The translations under genes and the position numbers were made by a program. The notes beneath the pieces are model-generated. The model was not told the DNA's origin, made no database searches, and was given only the letters and a program-made list of their open reading frames with translations. This document shows, in pieces, positions 8,089 through 16,277 of a stretch of 64,000 nucleotides of DNA (its first letter is position 1; each line of letters starts with the position of its first letter). The stretch comes from Gammaproteobacteria bacterium (GTDB taxonomy: Bacteria > Pseudomonadota > Gammaproteobacteria > Steroidobacterales > Steroidobacteraceae), in assembly GCA_947455595.1 (NCBI GenBank), contig CANGOP010000011.1, forward strand, positions 1-64,000, given 5' to 3'.

Positions 8089-8985
8089 TTAGAGTGCCGG
8101 CCGCGTTGCGGCAGCCTTCTCTACCATCGCAATTACTTCGGCACGGCGCTCGCCGATCAGCGGCATGCGCGGAGGCAGCACTCGCTCAGAGCCACGGCCC
8201 ATTATTTGTTCGGCCAACTTGATGCTTTGCACGAGATCATGTTCGGCATCGAGATGCAGCAGTGGCATGAACCAGCGATAGATCTCGAGTGCCTTGGCGT
8301 GATCGCCGCGGCGCAACGCAGCAACGAGACCCACCGACTCCTGAGGGAACGCGTTGGTCAGTCCCGACACCCAACCGCGGGCGCCGAGGAAGAGGCCTTC
8401 GAGGGCCACGTCATCGAGGCCTGCGAAGAGCACGTAACGATCGCCCACGGCGTTGATGACGTCGGTGAAGCGCCGCGGATCCGGTGCGGATTCCTTGAGC
8501 GCGACGATGTTTTCGATGGGGGCGAGCGCCATCAGCGTTTGCGCATCGATCATCGTGCGATACGCCGGCGGATTGTTGTAGAGCATGATCGGCAGCGCCG
8601 TCGAGCGGGCAACACCCGAAAAATGAGCGATCAACTCATGGCGCTTCGGCACATAGACCATCGGCGGCAGCAGCATCAGACCGTCAGCACCCGCCGCTTC
8701 GGCGGCTTGCGCATATCGGCTAGCGCGGCGGGTGTCGTATTCCGAGACGCCGGTGAGGACGGGTACGCGACCCTTCACGACCTCGACCACGGCTTTCAGG
8801 ACGGCCAGTTTTTCGGCGCCTTCGAGCGAGTTGTTCTCGCCCACTGTACCGAGTGCAATGACGCCATCCACCCCATCGCGGATCAGGTCGTCGACCACTC
8901 GCTGGGTGTTCGCAAGATCAATGCTCAGATCCTCGTGCAGCTGGGTAGTGACGGCAGGGAATACGCCAGACCAATCAATTTTCAT
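8089..8985 (-). CDS. DapA-like class I aldolase/lyase of the DHDPS/NAL superfamily
   Basis: A 298-residue Schiff-base aldolase or dehydratase acting on a 2-oxo acid. The ATG at 8985 is preceded by GGAGG and starts MKIDWSGVFPAVTTQ, the normal N-terminus of the family; the frame extends 51 residues further upstream without similarity. Visible are the GTVGENNSL loop (GTTGE-like), YNNPPAYRT with the catalytic tyrosine, and IVALKESAPD with the Schiff-base lysine. Being paired with a GntR regulator and divergent from a monooxygenase operon, it is more likely a catabolic aldolase than lysine-pathway DapA. The precise substrate is unknown. Confidence 0.85.
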   Translation of the reverse strand: MKIDWSGVFPAVTTQLHEDLSIDLANTQRVVDDLIRDGVDGVIALGTVGENNSLEGAEKLAVLKAVVEVVKGRVPVLTGVSEYDTRRASRYAQAAEAAGADGLMLLPPMVYVPKRHELIAHFSGVARSTALPIMLYNNPPAYRTMIDAQTLMALAPIENIVALKESAPDPRRFTDVINAVGDRYVLFAGLDDVALEGLFLGARGWVSGLTNAFPQESVGLVAALRRGDHAKALEIYRWFMPLLHLDAEHDLVQSIKLAEQIMGRGSERVLPPRMPLIGERRAEVIAMVEKAAATRPAL

Positions 8986-9002
8986 GAGGTATCCTCCAAA
9001 AG

Positions 9003-9015
9003 GTATACGATATAC
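9003..9015. promoter_or_regulatory. Probable GntR/FCD operator in the divergent promoter region
   Basis: GTATA-CGA-TATAC has perfect 5-base arms in the 142-base gap between the DapA-like and monooxygenase genes. AT-rich palindromes with GTATAC cores are common targets of FCD-type GntR regulators. It lies about 20 bases upstream of the DapA-like ATG, close enough to block its transcription. Confidence 0.55.
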
Positions 9016-9127
9016 GAAATGGGGTCCGGTTGCGTGGGCCAGCAGTTCCGAGAGTCGCGAACGAACGGTGACGGTTTGCACCTGGCGCGGAATCGGGCAA
9101 CCTGCGCACCGTGACGGAGGCGAGCGC

Positions 9128-10156
9128 ATGGAATTCAATCATTTTCTCTCGGCTTACTACCCCGATCCGCGTTATGGCGGTGATCGACTGTATGCCGACA
9201 TGCTCGAACAGGCGCGGCTCGTCGAGCGAGTGGGCTATCGGGGCGTGACGATTCCCGAGCACCATCTGATCAACATTCTGTTGGTGCCGGATCCGTTGCA
9301 ACTGGCAGTGAAAGTGGCTTCCGTCACTTCGCGTTTGGAAGTGGTGACCTCGGTGTCGGTGTTGCCGCTGCATGACATGCGCGTATTTGCCGGCCAGGTG
9401 GTCCAAGCCGACATTCTCTGCGAAGGGCGACTCATTCTGGGCGTCGGTCGTGGTGCCTTTGCCTATGAACTGGCACGGATGGGTAAACCCATCGAAGAAT
9501 CGCGTGAGCGCTTCGATGAATCCCTGGATCTATTGCTTGAGCTGTTATCTCGCGAAAATGTCGAGTGGCACGGCAAGTATTACGACTTTGCGCCGATCAC
9601 GATCATGCCGCGTCCAGCGCGACCCATTCCGATCATGCTCGCGGCGCTGATTCCCGAGGCGATCGAGGCCTCGACTCGCCGAGGCTTCCACATTCAGACG
9701 ACGCCGTTGAATGCGACAGTCGAAAAGATGCACGAACAGGTTAGCGCGTTTCAACGGGGGCGCGCATCGTTGGGCGAAGCGGGGCGCGATCTACGTCTTG
9801 CGTTGTCACGCGTATGCTGTGTGGCCCGGGATGATGCGGATGCCCGCGCGAAGCTAGAGCTTGCGCGGGGTTACTACGGCCGATTCCACAACGTGTTCAC
9901 CGGGCCAGGGTCTGTGCACTCCGGCGTCATCGAACCGCTGCCGCTCAATCAGTCCGCCGAAGAGTTTCGCTCGAGCGTGCTAGTCTGCACGGCCTCGGAG
10001 ATGGTCGACCGACTCAAGCTCTACGAGGAACTCGGGATAGACGATTTTATTATGAACCCCAACCTAGGACATTCGCAGGCCGAGTCGCTCGAAGCCATTG
10101 AACGCTTTGCGAGCGATGTGATGCCGCACTTCAACCGATCAAAGGCCGTGGCGTGA
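9128..10156 (+). CDS. Luciferase-like flavin-dependent monooxygenase
   Basis: A 342-residue FMNH2-dependent monooxygenase of the bacterial luciferase superfamily. The ATG at 9128 follows GGAGG by seven bases and opens with MEFNHFLSAYYPDP; the long upstream extension of the frame is only the antisense of the DapA-like gene. Family motifs are IPEHHLINILLVPDPL, ADILCEGRLILGVGRGAF, GKYYDFAPITIMPRP and MPHFN at the end. Its reduced flavin would come from the reductase encoded immediately downstream, whose GTG start overlaps its stop. The substrate might be a cyclic ketone or heterocycle, judged from the hydrolase and tautomerase that follow. Confidence 0.88.
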   Translation: MEFNHFLSAYYPDPRYGGDRLYADMLEQARLVERVGYRGVTIPEHHLINILLVPDPLQLAVKVASVTSRLEVVTSVSVLPLHDMRVFAGQVVQADILCEGRLILGVGRGAFAYELARMGKPIEESRERFDESLDLLLELLSRENVEWHGKYYDFAPITIMPRPARPIPIMLAALIPEAIEASTRRGFHIQTTPLNATVEKMHEQVSAFQRGRASLGEAGRDLRLALSRVCCVARDDADARAKLELARGYYGRFHNVFTGPGSVHSGVIEPLPLNQSAEEFRSSVLVCTASEMVDRLKLYEELGIDDFIMNPNLGHSQAESLEAIERFASDVMPHFNRSKAVA

Positions 10157-10653
10157 TCGCGCGACCTGATTTCATTCGGGCGATGCGCACGGTGGCGCAC
10201 AGTGTGACGGTGGTGACCACCGACGGTGCGCATGGCCGCTGGGGAGCCACCGTTTCGGCCTTTACGTCCGTATCCGCTGATCCGCCATCCATCCTCGTGT
10301 GCCTGCACGCAGACAGTCGTATCGCTCAACTGGTGCGTGACAACGGTCGCTATGCCGTCAATGTCTTGCGTGAGGGCGAGCGCTCACTCGCCGAACGTTT
10401 CGCGGGCCGTGGGCTTGCGCGGGACGCTGACCGCTTCGACGGTGTCGAGTTGGTCGAGGGCGCAACGCTGCCGTCGTTGGCGGCGGCGCACACCGTGTTT
10501 GTGTGTACCGTGCAGCAGATCATCCCGTGTGGATCGCACTGGATCTGTCTTGGCGCCGTGGATGAGGCTGCCTCCGGCGCCTGCCGGCCGCTTGCGTACT
10601 TAGACGGTGAGTATGTCGCCGTCATCCCACATCATGAAGACCCCGTCCAATAG
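10153..10653 (+). CDS. Flavin reductase of the two-component monooxygenase
   Basis: A 166-residue flavin:NAD(P)H reductase-like protein. It has the split-barrel motifs FIRAMRTVAHSVTVVTTDG, GATVSAFTSVSADPPSILVCL and RYAVNVLREGE. It begins at a GTG sharing four bases with the monooxygenase stop, so the two are translationally coupled. It should supply free reduced FMN to the luciferase-like enzyme. Confidence 0.88.
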   Translation: MIARPDFIRAMRTVAHSVTVVTTDGAHGRWGATVSAFTSVSADPPSILVCLHADSRIAQLVRDNGRYAVNVLREGERSLAERFAGRGLARDADRFDGVELVEGATLPSLAAAHTVFVCTVQQIIPCGSHWICLGAVDEAASGACRPLAYLDGEYVAVIPHHEDPVQ

Positions 10654-10661
10654 GAGCGCCC

Positions 10662-10856
10662 ATGCCGATCATCACCGTCGAACTGTTCAAGGGCCGCACG
10701 CGAGAACAGAAACGCGAGTTAGTTCAGGCGCTGACTGACACCTATGTGCGTGTGCTGGGTGGCCGTGCCGACGCCGTTACGATCCTGCTGTCGGACGTCG
10801 CGAAGGAAGACTGGGCGGTCGGCGGTGAACTCATGGCCGATAAATACCCGGAATAA
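10662..10856 (+). CDS. 4-oxalocrotonate tautomerase family protein
   Basis: A 64-residue tautomerase, the family's usual size. After removal of Met, Pro is residue 1 (MPIITVELFKGRTREQK); that proline is the catalytic base in this family. It converts enol to keto forms of unsaturated 2-oxo acids. Its place between the flavin reductase and the alpha/beta hydrolase suggests it rearranges the ring-opened product before aldol cleavage. The gaps are eight bases upstream and four downstream. Confidence 0.9.
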   Translation: MPIITVELFKGRTREQKRELVQALTDTYVRVLGGRADAVTILLSDVAKEDWAVGGELMADKYPE

Positions 10857-10860
10857 ATCT

Positions 10861-11640
10861 ATGGCAGCGATCTCATCCGCCTTTTCCGTCGAAGGTCACG
10901 GTCCACCGCTGTTTTTGATCCACGGGATCGGCGCATCGCGGCATAGCTGGGATGGCCTGATCCGTCATCTCGCCCCGCACTTTCGCTGCATCTCCTATGA
11001 TTTGCGCGGCCACGGCCTCTCGCCTAAACCGACACCGCCGTATAGCCTCGACGATCTGGTGGATGACCTGGAAGCCTTGCGTGCCGAGTTAGGCATTGAA
11101 CGGGCGCATTTCGCTGGCCATTCGCTCGGCGGGATGATCGGACCGCGCTACGCGTTGCGGTATCCCGAGCGCGTGCTCTCGCTCGGTCTCTACAGTACGG
11201 CAGCGTTTCGCACCGACGATGATGCGGCGAAAGTGCGTGGGGTCGTCGCGGCGATGCGTCAGAAGGGCATTCCGCTGGTGCTGGAAGCGCTCAAGGATCG
11301 CTGGTTCACGCCAGCGTTTGCCGAACGCTGCCCAGAGGTGATTGAGCGCCGTCTGCGTCAGGTCGTTGAAACAGATCCGGCAGTGTTTCTATCGGTATTT
11401 GATATTTATGCCGAGACGGAGATGGCGCCGTGGCTGCATGAGGTGACTCATCCCAGTTTGGTGCTCACGGGCGAGCATGACGGCGGCTGCAATCCACGGC
11501 TCAATCAAGCGATTGCAGAGGCGATGCCCCATTCCGAACTCGTGATTCTGCCGGTGTTACGGCATGCGATCCTCCTCGAGGATCCGGATACCGTGGCCGT
11601 GCCCGTGCTTGACTTCCTCCAACGTCACCGCTTGGGATGA
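10861..11640 (+). CDS. Alpha/beta hydrolase, enol-lactonase (PcaD)-like
   Basis: A 259-residue cytoplasmic alpha/beta hydrolase beginning at the ATG four bases after the tautomerase gene (MAAISSAFSVEGHGPPLFLIHG). The nucleophile elbow is GHSLGG, the acid lies in LTGEHDGGCNP and the histidine in LRHAILLEDP. The oxyanion region is LIHGIGASRHSW. The closest style is that of 3-oxoadipate enol-lactone hydrolases. In this operon it would open a lactone or ester formed by the monooxygenase. Its stop lies within a hairpin shared with the convergent peptidase gene. Confidence 0.87.
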   Translation: MAAISSAFSVEGHGPPLFLIHGIGASRHSWDGLIRHLAPHFRCISYDLRGHGLSPKPTPPYSLDDLVDDLEALRAELGIERAHFAGHSLGGMIGPRYALRYPERVLSLGLYSTAAFRTDDDAAKVRGVVAAMRQKGIPLVLEALKDRWFTPAFAERCPEVIERRLRQVVETDPAVFLSVFDIYAETEMAPWLHEVTHPSLVLTGEHDGGCNPRLNQAIAEAMPHSELVILPVLRHAILLEDPDTVAVPVLDFLQRHRLG

Positions 11641-11658
11641 CGCGCATTTAGCGCGTCA
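11638..11658. terminator. Hairpin containing both stop codons of convergent genes
   Basis: TGACGCGC and GCGCGTCA make a perfect 8-bp stem with loop ATTTA. The hydrolase TGA (11638-11640) is in the left arm and the peptidase TAA (11650-11648) is in the loop. There is no clear U-tract, so it may end transcription weakly in both directions or protect the 3' ends. Confidence 0.5.
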
Positions 11659-13060
11659 TGCCCATTTCTCGGACAAGTCGATAGGTGTACTCGAGGCTTT
11701 CATCGAATTCGCGGACACCGATCCGTTCGTCGCGACCGTGCGCTCGGTTCTCGCCGTTTTCCATCCACAGGCCGCTCACATCGTAGCTGGGGATACCGGC
11801 GTTGCGGGTCTGACGGTCATCGCTAAAGCCCGTGGCCATGGACGGAACGAGCATCACGCCCGGCCACATCGAATGGACGACCGCGGCCACGCGATCCATT
11901 ACGGCCGGAACAGGGACTGACTCCGGACTGACGATGGGGGTCGCATCTTGAGTGACGATGATGGCGGGTTCTGCGATGACGCGTTGCAACGTGGCCATCA
12001 CAGCGCCGGCATCGTCGCCCGGCATCATGCGGCATTGCACCGTCGCTTTGGCGCGCTGTGGGAGCGCGTTTTCCGCATGGCCACCCGAGAGCAGGGTCGC
12101 GACACAGGTCGTGCGCAACTGGGCATTGAGAAACACCGAGGATGACAAGTGACTAGCTGCATCCAGATCAGGGGTGGCCGCGGCCACTTTCCGTAAGTAC
12201 CCACTCTGCGGACCTGGTTCAAGGTCCGCCAGCGCTGTGAAGTAGGCACGCGTCGTAGCGGTTGTCATGACCGGAAATTGGAATGCTTCGAGGCGACCGA
12301 GTGCCTTCGCCAGCCGATAGATCGGATTGTCCGGTCCCGGTAGTGAACCGTGTCCGCCCGGGGCGGTCGTTTCGAGTGTGTAGGTGATATAGGTCTTTTC
12401 ACTGGTGCCGATGTCATAAAACGTACGTCGACCGTGATCCAGACCACCGCCGCCGCCATCCAAGTTATAGGCAACCGTGGCGTCAATGAGGTCGGGGTGC
12501 TCTTTGAGCAAGAAGGCCGGCCCGTTGGCATCACCGCCGGCTTCCTCATCCGCGCTAAAGAGCGCGATGACGTCGTGGTCGGGTTGCCAGTCCTCTCGGC
12601 GCAGGCGGATGAGGGCGGCGGCCAGCGCCGCATCGCCATCCTTCATGTCCGAGGTGCCGCGTCCATAAAACCAGCCGTCCTTCTCGATCAGACGGAAGGG
12701 ATCTACCGTCCAGTCTTCGGGGTTTGCGGCGACAACGTCGAGATGTCCCATGAAGAGGACAGCGGGCGCTGCCTGCTTGCCGCGGATGCGAACGACCAAG
12801 TTGCCACTGTTCGGATGCGCCGTGGGAGCGATGAACGTGACTTCCGAACGCGTGAACCCGGCGGACAGGAATCGGGCTTCCAAGGCATGTGCCGCCGCTG
12901 CCGTGCCTTTAGCGTGAGTGGTGTCGATCTCGATCAGTTCGCGGAGCAAGGAGCGACCCAGCTGCAGATCCGCCGGCGGCGGCAGAGGGCCTGGGGCGGC
13001 AAGGGCTCCGCTGAACACGCCGAGCAAGATCGAACAGGACACAGCCGTCAGTTGACGCAT
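11648..13060 (-). CDS. Exported M20 family metallopeptidase (PM20D1-like)
   Basis: A 470-residue dizinc peptidase. The ATG at 13060 follows GGAGG by four bases and begins a signal peptide (MRQLTAVSCSILLGVFSGALA). The metal site shows FMGHLDVVAANPEDW, the catalytic glutamates lie in FSADEEAGGD, and GRGTSDMKDG bridges the metals. The dimerisation domain has GGHGSLPGPDNP and ends in NGENRAHGRDERI. Homologues hydrolyse N-acyl amino acids or dipeptides. A second copy of the same subfamily lies at 61650-63089. The gene lies downstream of gnd on the same strand but has its own ribosome site. Confidence 0.9.
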   Translation of the reverse strand: MRQLTAVSCSILLGVFSGALAAPGPLPPPADLQLGRSLLRELIEIDTTHAKGTAAAAHALEARFLSAGFTRSEVTFIAPTAHPNSGNLVVRIRGKQAAPAVLFMGHLDVVAANPEDWTVDPFRLIEKDGWFYGRGTSDMKDGDAALAAALIRLRREDWQPDHDVIALFSADEEAGGDANGPAFLLKEHPDLIDATVAYNLDGGGGGLDHGRRTFYDIGTSEKTYITYTLETTAPGGHGSLPGPDNPIYRLAKALGRLEAFQFPVMTTATTRAYFTALADLEPGPQSGYLRKVAAATPDLDAASHLSSSVFLNAQLRTTCVATLLSGGHAENALPQRAKATVQCRMMPGDDAGAVMATLQRVIAEPAIIVTQDATPIVSPESVPVPAVMDRVAAVVHSMWPGVMLVPSMATGFSDDRQTRNAGIPSYDVSGLWMENGENRAHGRDERIGVREFDESLEYTYRLVREMGMTR

Positions 13061-13114
13061 AAAACCTCCACTCATGCAGACCCCTAGACTACCGAAGCTC
13101 GGACGTTGATGAGC

Positions 13115-14563
13115 CTATTTTGTATACGTCTGCGAGGTGGTTGCGCCACCACGGCCCGTCCAATTGGTATGGAAGACTTCGCCACGCGGTCGATCGATGC
13201 GCTCGTAGGTATGTGCGCCGAAATAGTCGCGCTGCGCTTGTAACAGATTCGCCGGTAGCCGCGCTGACCGATAGCCGTCCCAGTATGCGAGCGCTGCGGA
13301 GAGACATGGCACGGGAATGCCGAGCGTCACCGCCGTCGAGACCACTCGACGTAACGCTCCTTGTCGCGAGCGCACGGCCTGCGCGAAGAACGGATCGAGC
13401 AAGAGATTGACAAGCGCGGGGTCCCGGTCAAACGCTGTCTTGATGTCCCCTAAGAAGGCCGAGCGAATGATGCAGCCGCCACGCCAGGTTAACGCGATGC
13501 CACCGAAGTTCAGCGACCAGCCGAGAGCTTGTGCTGCGCTGCGCATCAGTTGGTAGCCCTGCGCATAGGAGATGATCTTTGCCGCATAGAGCGCATCGCG
13601 AAGATCATCAATCAGGGCCGATGCCGCACCGGCATAGGGTTCGACTGACTCGCCCAAGACGGCCGCGGCAGCGACCCGTTCATCTTTGGCCGCGGACAGG
13701 CAGCGAGCAAACACGGATTCAGCGATCAGGGTCAGAGGCGAGCCTTCCTCCAACGCACTGGTGACCGTCCACTTGCCGGTGCCCTTTTGCCCGGCTTTGT
13801 CGAGAATCATATCGAGCGTCGCGTTGCCCTCGGCATCGACATACGCGAGGATGTCGCGGGTGATTTCGATCAGGTAACTATCGAGCTCACCCTGATTCCA
13901 GTGATCGAAGATTCCCGCCATCTCGGTATTCGAAAGAGCTAAGCCGCGCTTTAGGACGTCGTAGACCTCGCAGATCAATTGCATGTCGCCGTATTCGATG
14001 CCGTTGTGGATCATCTTGACGAAATGACCCGCCCCGCCATCGCCCATCCAGTCGCAACACGGTTCGCCGTCGGGCGTGCGGGCACAAATGGCCTGAAAGA
14101 TCGGCTGGATATGCGGCCAGGCGGCGGCACTGCCGCCGGGCATGAGAGATGGCCCGGTTAAAGCACCTTCCTCACCGCCCGAGACGCCGGCGCCGACGTA
14201 CAAAAAGCCCTGCGACTCAACCGCCCGGACGCGTCGCGCGGTGTCCGTATAGAGACTGTTGCCCCCATCAATCAGGATGTCGCCTGGTGAGAGGTGCGGT
14301 AACAGCTGGGCGATGAGTTCATCGATAGCGGGACCGGCCTTCACGAGCATCACGATGCGCCGCGGCGTGGAGAGCTTCTGCACGAATTCGGGTAACGATC
14401 GCGCGCCATGAAAGCGTTTACCAACGCCACGTCCATGGACGAAGTGCTCGGTGCGCTCGATCGTCCGATTGTAGACGCAGACCGAAAATCCGCGGCTTTC
14501 CATGTTGAGGGCGAGGTTTTCACCCATCACAGCCAAACCGATTAAGCCGACATCAGAATGCAT
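13115..14563 (-). CDS. gnd: 6-phosphogluconate dehydrogenase, decarboxylating
   Basis: A 482-residue, full-length enzyme of the oxidative pentose phosphate pathway that converts 6-phosphogluconate to ribulose 5-phosphate with NADP+. The Rossmann domain begins VGLIGLAVMGENLALNMESRG. Substrate-binding signatures are YVGAGVSGGEEGALTGPSLM and GAGHFVKMIHNGIEYGDMQ, followed by DKAGQKGTGKWT. The C-terminal tail closes the dimer active site. It is cytoplasmic. No zwf or pgl gene is adjacent, so it is not part of a complete pathway operon here. Confidence 0.96.
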   Translation of the reverse strand: MHSDVGLIGLAVMGENLALNMESRGFSVCVYNRTIERTEHFVHGRGVGKRFHGARSLPEFVQKLSTPRRIVMLVKAGPAIDELIAQLLPHLSPGDILIDGGNSLYTDTARRVRAVESQGFLYVGAGVSGGEEGALTGPSLMPGGSAAAWPHIQPIFQAICARTPDGEPCCDWMGDGGAGHFVKMIHNGIEYGDMQLICEVYDVLKRGLALSNTEMAGIFDHWNQGELDSYLIEITRDILAYVDAEGNATLDMILDKAGQKGTGKWTVTSALEEGSPLTLIAESVFARCLSAAKDERVAAAAVLGESVEPYAGAASALIDDLRDALYAAKIISYAQGYQLMRSAAQALGWSLNFGGIALTWRGGCIIRSAFLGDIKTAFDRDPALVNLLLDPFFAQAVRSRQGALRRVVSTAVTLGIPVPCLSAALAYWDGYRSARLPANLLQAQRDYFGAHTYERIDRPRGEVFHTNWTGRGGATTSQTYTK

Positions 14564-14777
14564 GGTCGAATCCCTTGCGCTGAGCGATTTGATGGTGGTC
14601 CGTCGGCGCTAGGCCATCCGAGCACTCGCGCGGTTGGGTCTGCGCAGTGCCGAGGCGCGAGTGTCCCCGCCGGGTCCGCCGGAGGCCAGAATAGCGCGGA
14701 CTGACCGAGACGCAAGTCCACGCCCCTTCGTCCGGGGCCTTGCGCAGCTCGCGCAGTGCGCTATCGACCGCGGTCGT

Positions 14778-15800
14778 TTAGACCGATTGCAAACACTGTT
14801 CAGCTGTCGCACAGGCCAGCTCTACCAAGAAGGGGGTAAGCTGCTGCGCGGTTTCCGTGCCCTGACGGGTATGCACCCAACCGAGATAGGTGGTCGCGCG
14901 GGCCGCCATGAAAATCGGCAATTTTTCGATCGCCTCGTCGCTCAGGGCGCGCTCACTGCGGTATCCCTCCAACAACGCCTGGCGGGCGATCGGGTACGCG
15001 CGATCGTTCGTCAAAAAATACAGTGAAGTGGCGATATCGAATAAATGCCAGCCAAATCCCGCATCATCAAAGTCGATGACTCGGACAACCGATCCATCCA
15101 CCATGACATTCTCAGGCACGAGGTCCGCGTGGATAAGACCATACCGGTCTGGCGTCTGACCGTATGCTGTGAGTTCGCGTTCGACGACGGCGCGAATGTG
15201 AAGCATCAAATCGCGCTGCTTTGCCGTCAGAGCGGCCAATTCCCAAAAGCAACCCCATAGGGGTTGTACACCGGTCAAGCCTGCTGTGTCCCAGGAATGA
15301 CGATAAAATCCGGCCGGTCGCTTCCAAGCTTCGGCCTGTTGGTGCATGCGCGCCATGATCGAACCGATCGTTCGATATTGTGCCGCCACTTCATCGACTC
15401 CGCCTTGCAGTGTGGCGCCTGACTCACCGATGGTGCGGCCTTGGATCCACTCGAACACATCCACCTGCCAAATGCCGTCCAATACGGCGATGGCTGCGTG
15501 TTCGAAGAGATGGCCGGCGCGAGAGGGCAGGACATTCGGAACGGATACGCCGACATTTCTCAGCGCCGACATCCACGCAAATTCCGAATGCAGCGCGATA
15601 TCTGAGTGGTAGCCCTGTCGATGAACCCGTAACGCCACCTTACGTCCGTCGGTCAATCGGACACGGAAGACCGCGTTTTCCCGCACCTTGATGGGCGTGA
15701 TCTCCGTAACGTCGAGGTCCCACTTCGTCAACGCATTGAGGGCCAGCTGCGTGACGCGCTCAAGAAAAACTGTCGGGTCGTTGTGAGTGCTGAGCGTCAT
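14778..15800 (-). CDS. APH-fold small-molecule kinase (SrkA/homoserine-kinase-like)
   Basis: A 340-residue kinase of the aminoglycoside phosphotransferase/choline kinase superfamily. The N-lobe shows ENAVFRVRLTDGRKVALRVHRQ. The catalytic loop is LIHADLVPENVMVDG and the metal motif VIDFDDAGFGWHLFDIA. These residues are all present, so it should be active. The substrate may be a protein serine/threonine or a small alcohol. It is a distant paralogue of the kinase at 42788-43828 but has no PLP-enzyme partner beside it. A 477-base gap separates it from the divergent transporter gene. Confidence 0.85.
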   Translation of the reverse strand: MTLSTHNDPTVFLERVTQLALNALTKWDLDVTEITPIKVRENAVFRVRLTDGRKVALRVHRQGYHSDIALHSEFAWMSALRNVGVSVPNVLPSRAGHLFEHAAIAVLDGIWQVDVFEWIQGRTIGESGATLQGGVDEVAAQYRTIGSIMARMHQQAEAWKRPAGFYRHSWDTAGLTGVQPLWGCFWELAALTAKQRDLMLHIRAVVERELTAYGQTPDRYGLIHADLVPENVMVDGSVVRVIDFDDAGFGWHLFDIATSLYFLTNDRAYPIARQALLEGYRSERALSDEAIEKLPIFMAARATTYLGWVHTRQGTETAQQLTPFLVELACATAEQCLQSV

Positions 15801-16277
15801 GGAGAACTGAAATTCCGAGGGGTAGTGTAAGGCTCAACGCAGCGATTGTGGATGCTCAGTTGCGGCATCTAATTGAATGACGGGTCTGCTCGAGCGCGCT
15901 GCGTTTGGGTGATTCCAATGGGAAAGTTCGAAAAAAGTTGGCGAGACTGCGAGAGCCTCGATGAACTTGCGCTCGTGGGTGGTCAATCGCACAACCGTCA
16001 CATGCGCCCCCTTGTTTTGGCTCCTCGTATTGTTTAACACGTGACAGGCGCGGCTGTCGAAGCGATCGACACTTGGATGGCATCGGGCAAGCGACTGCAG
16101 GTGAAAAGATCCGCGCGCCGGGAATTGGTGACGGCGTTCTGGAGGACATTCGCAACCCGGCTGGCCGCGTTTTTTTTGGCGCGCTGCCGTGGCGTGCGGA
16201 CTCGATGAAAAGCTTGCGTATAGAGTAGGCTTGACGCGAATGGGGCGACACTGACCGCCTCATCAACTGGGGGGAGT
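15801..16277. other. Intergenic region between kinase and MFS transporter
   Basis: This 477-base stretch must hold the divergent promoters of the two genes. Several open frames cross it on both strands, including a 55-codon GTG frame at 16041, but none shows a recognisable domain or a convincing ribosome site. A GGGGGAG ribosome site for the transporter ends just before 16278. I see no RNA gene or clear operator. Confidence 0.5.

Noticed and set aside
8206..9114. 302-codon plus-strand frame opposite the DapA-like gene
   Set aside because: It is antisense to a gene with clear family motifs; the protein has no known features.
12350..13087. 245-codon plus-strand frame opposite the M20 peptidase
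   Set aside because: Antisense shadow; no ribosome site and no domain.
14564..14777. GC-rich segment upstream of gnd, considered as an RNA gene or riboswitch
   Set aside because: Short complementary stretches exist, but no stable conserved fold or known motif can be recognised.
16041..16208. 55-codon GTG frame in the kinase/MFS gap
   Set aside because: No ribosome site, no recognisable pattern and a very basic composition; likely chance.
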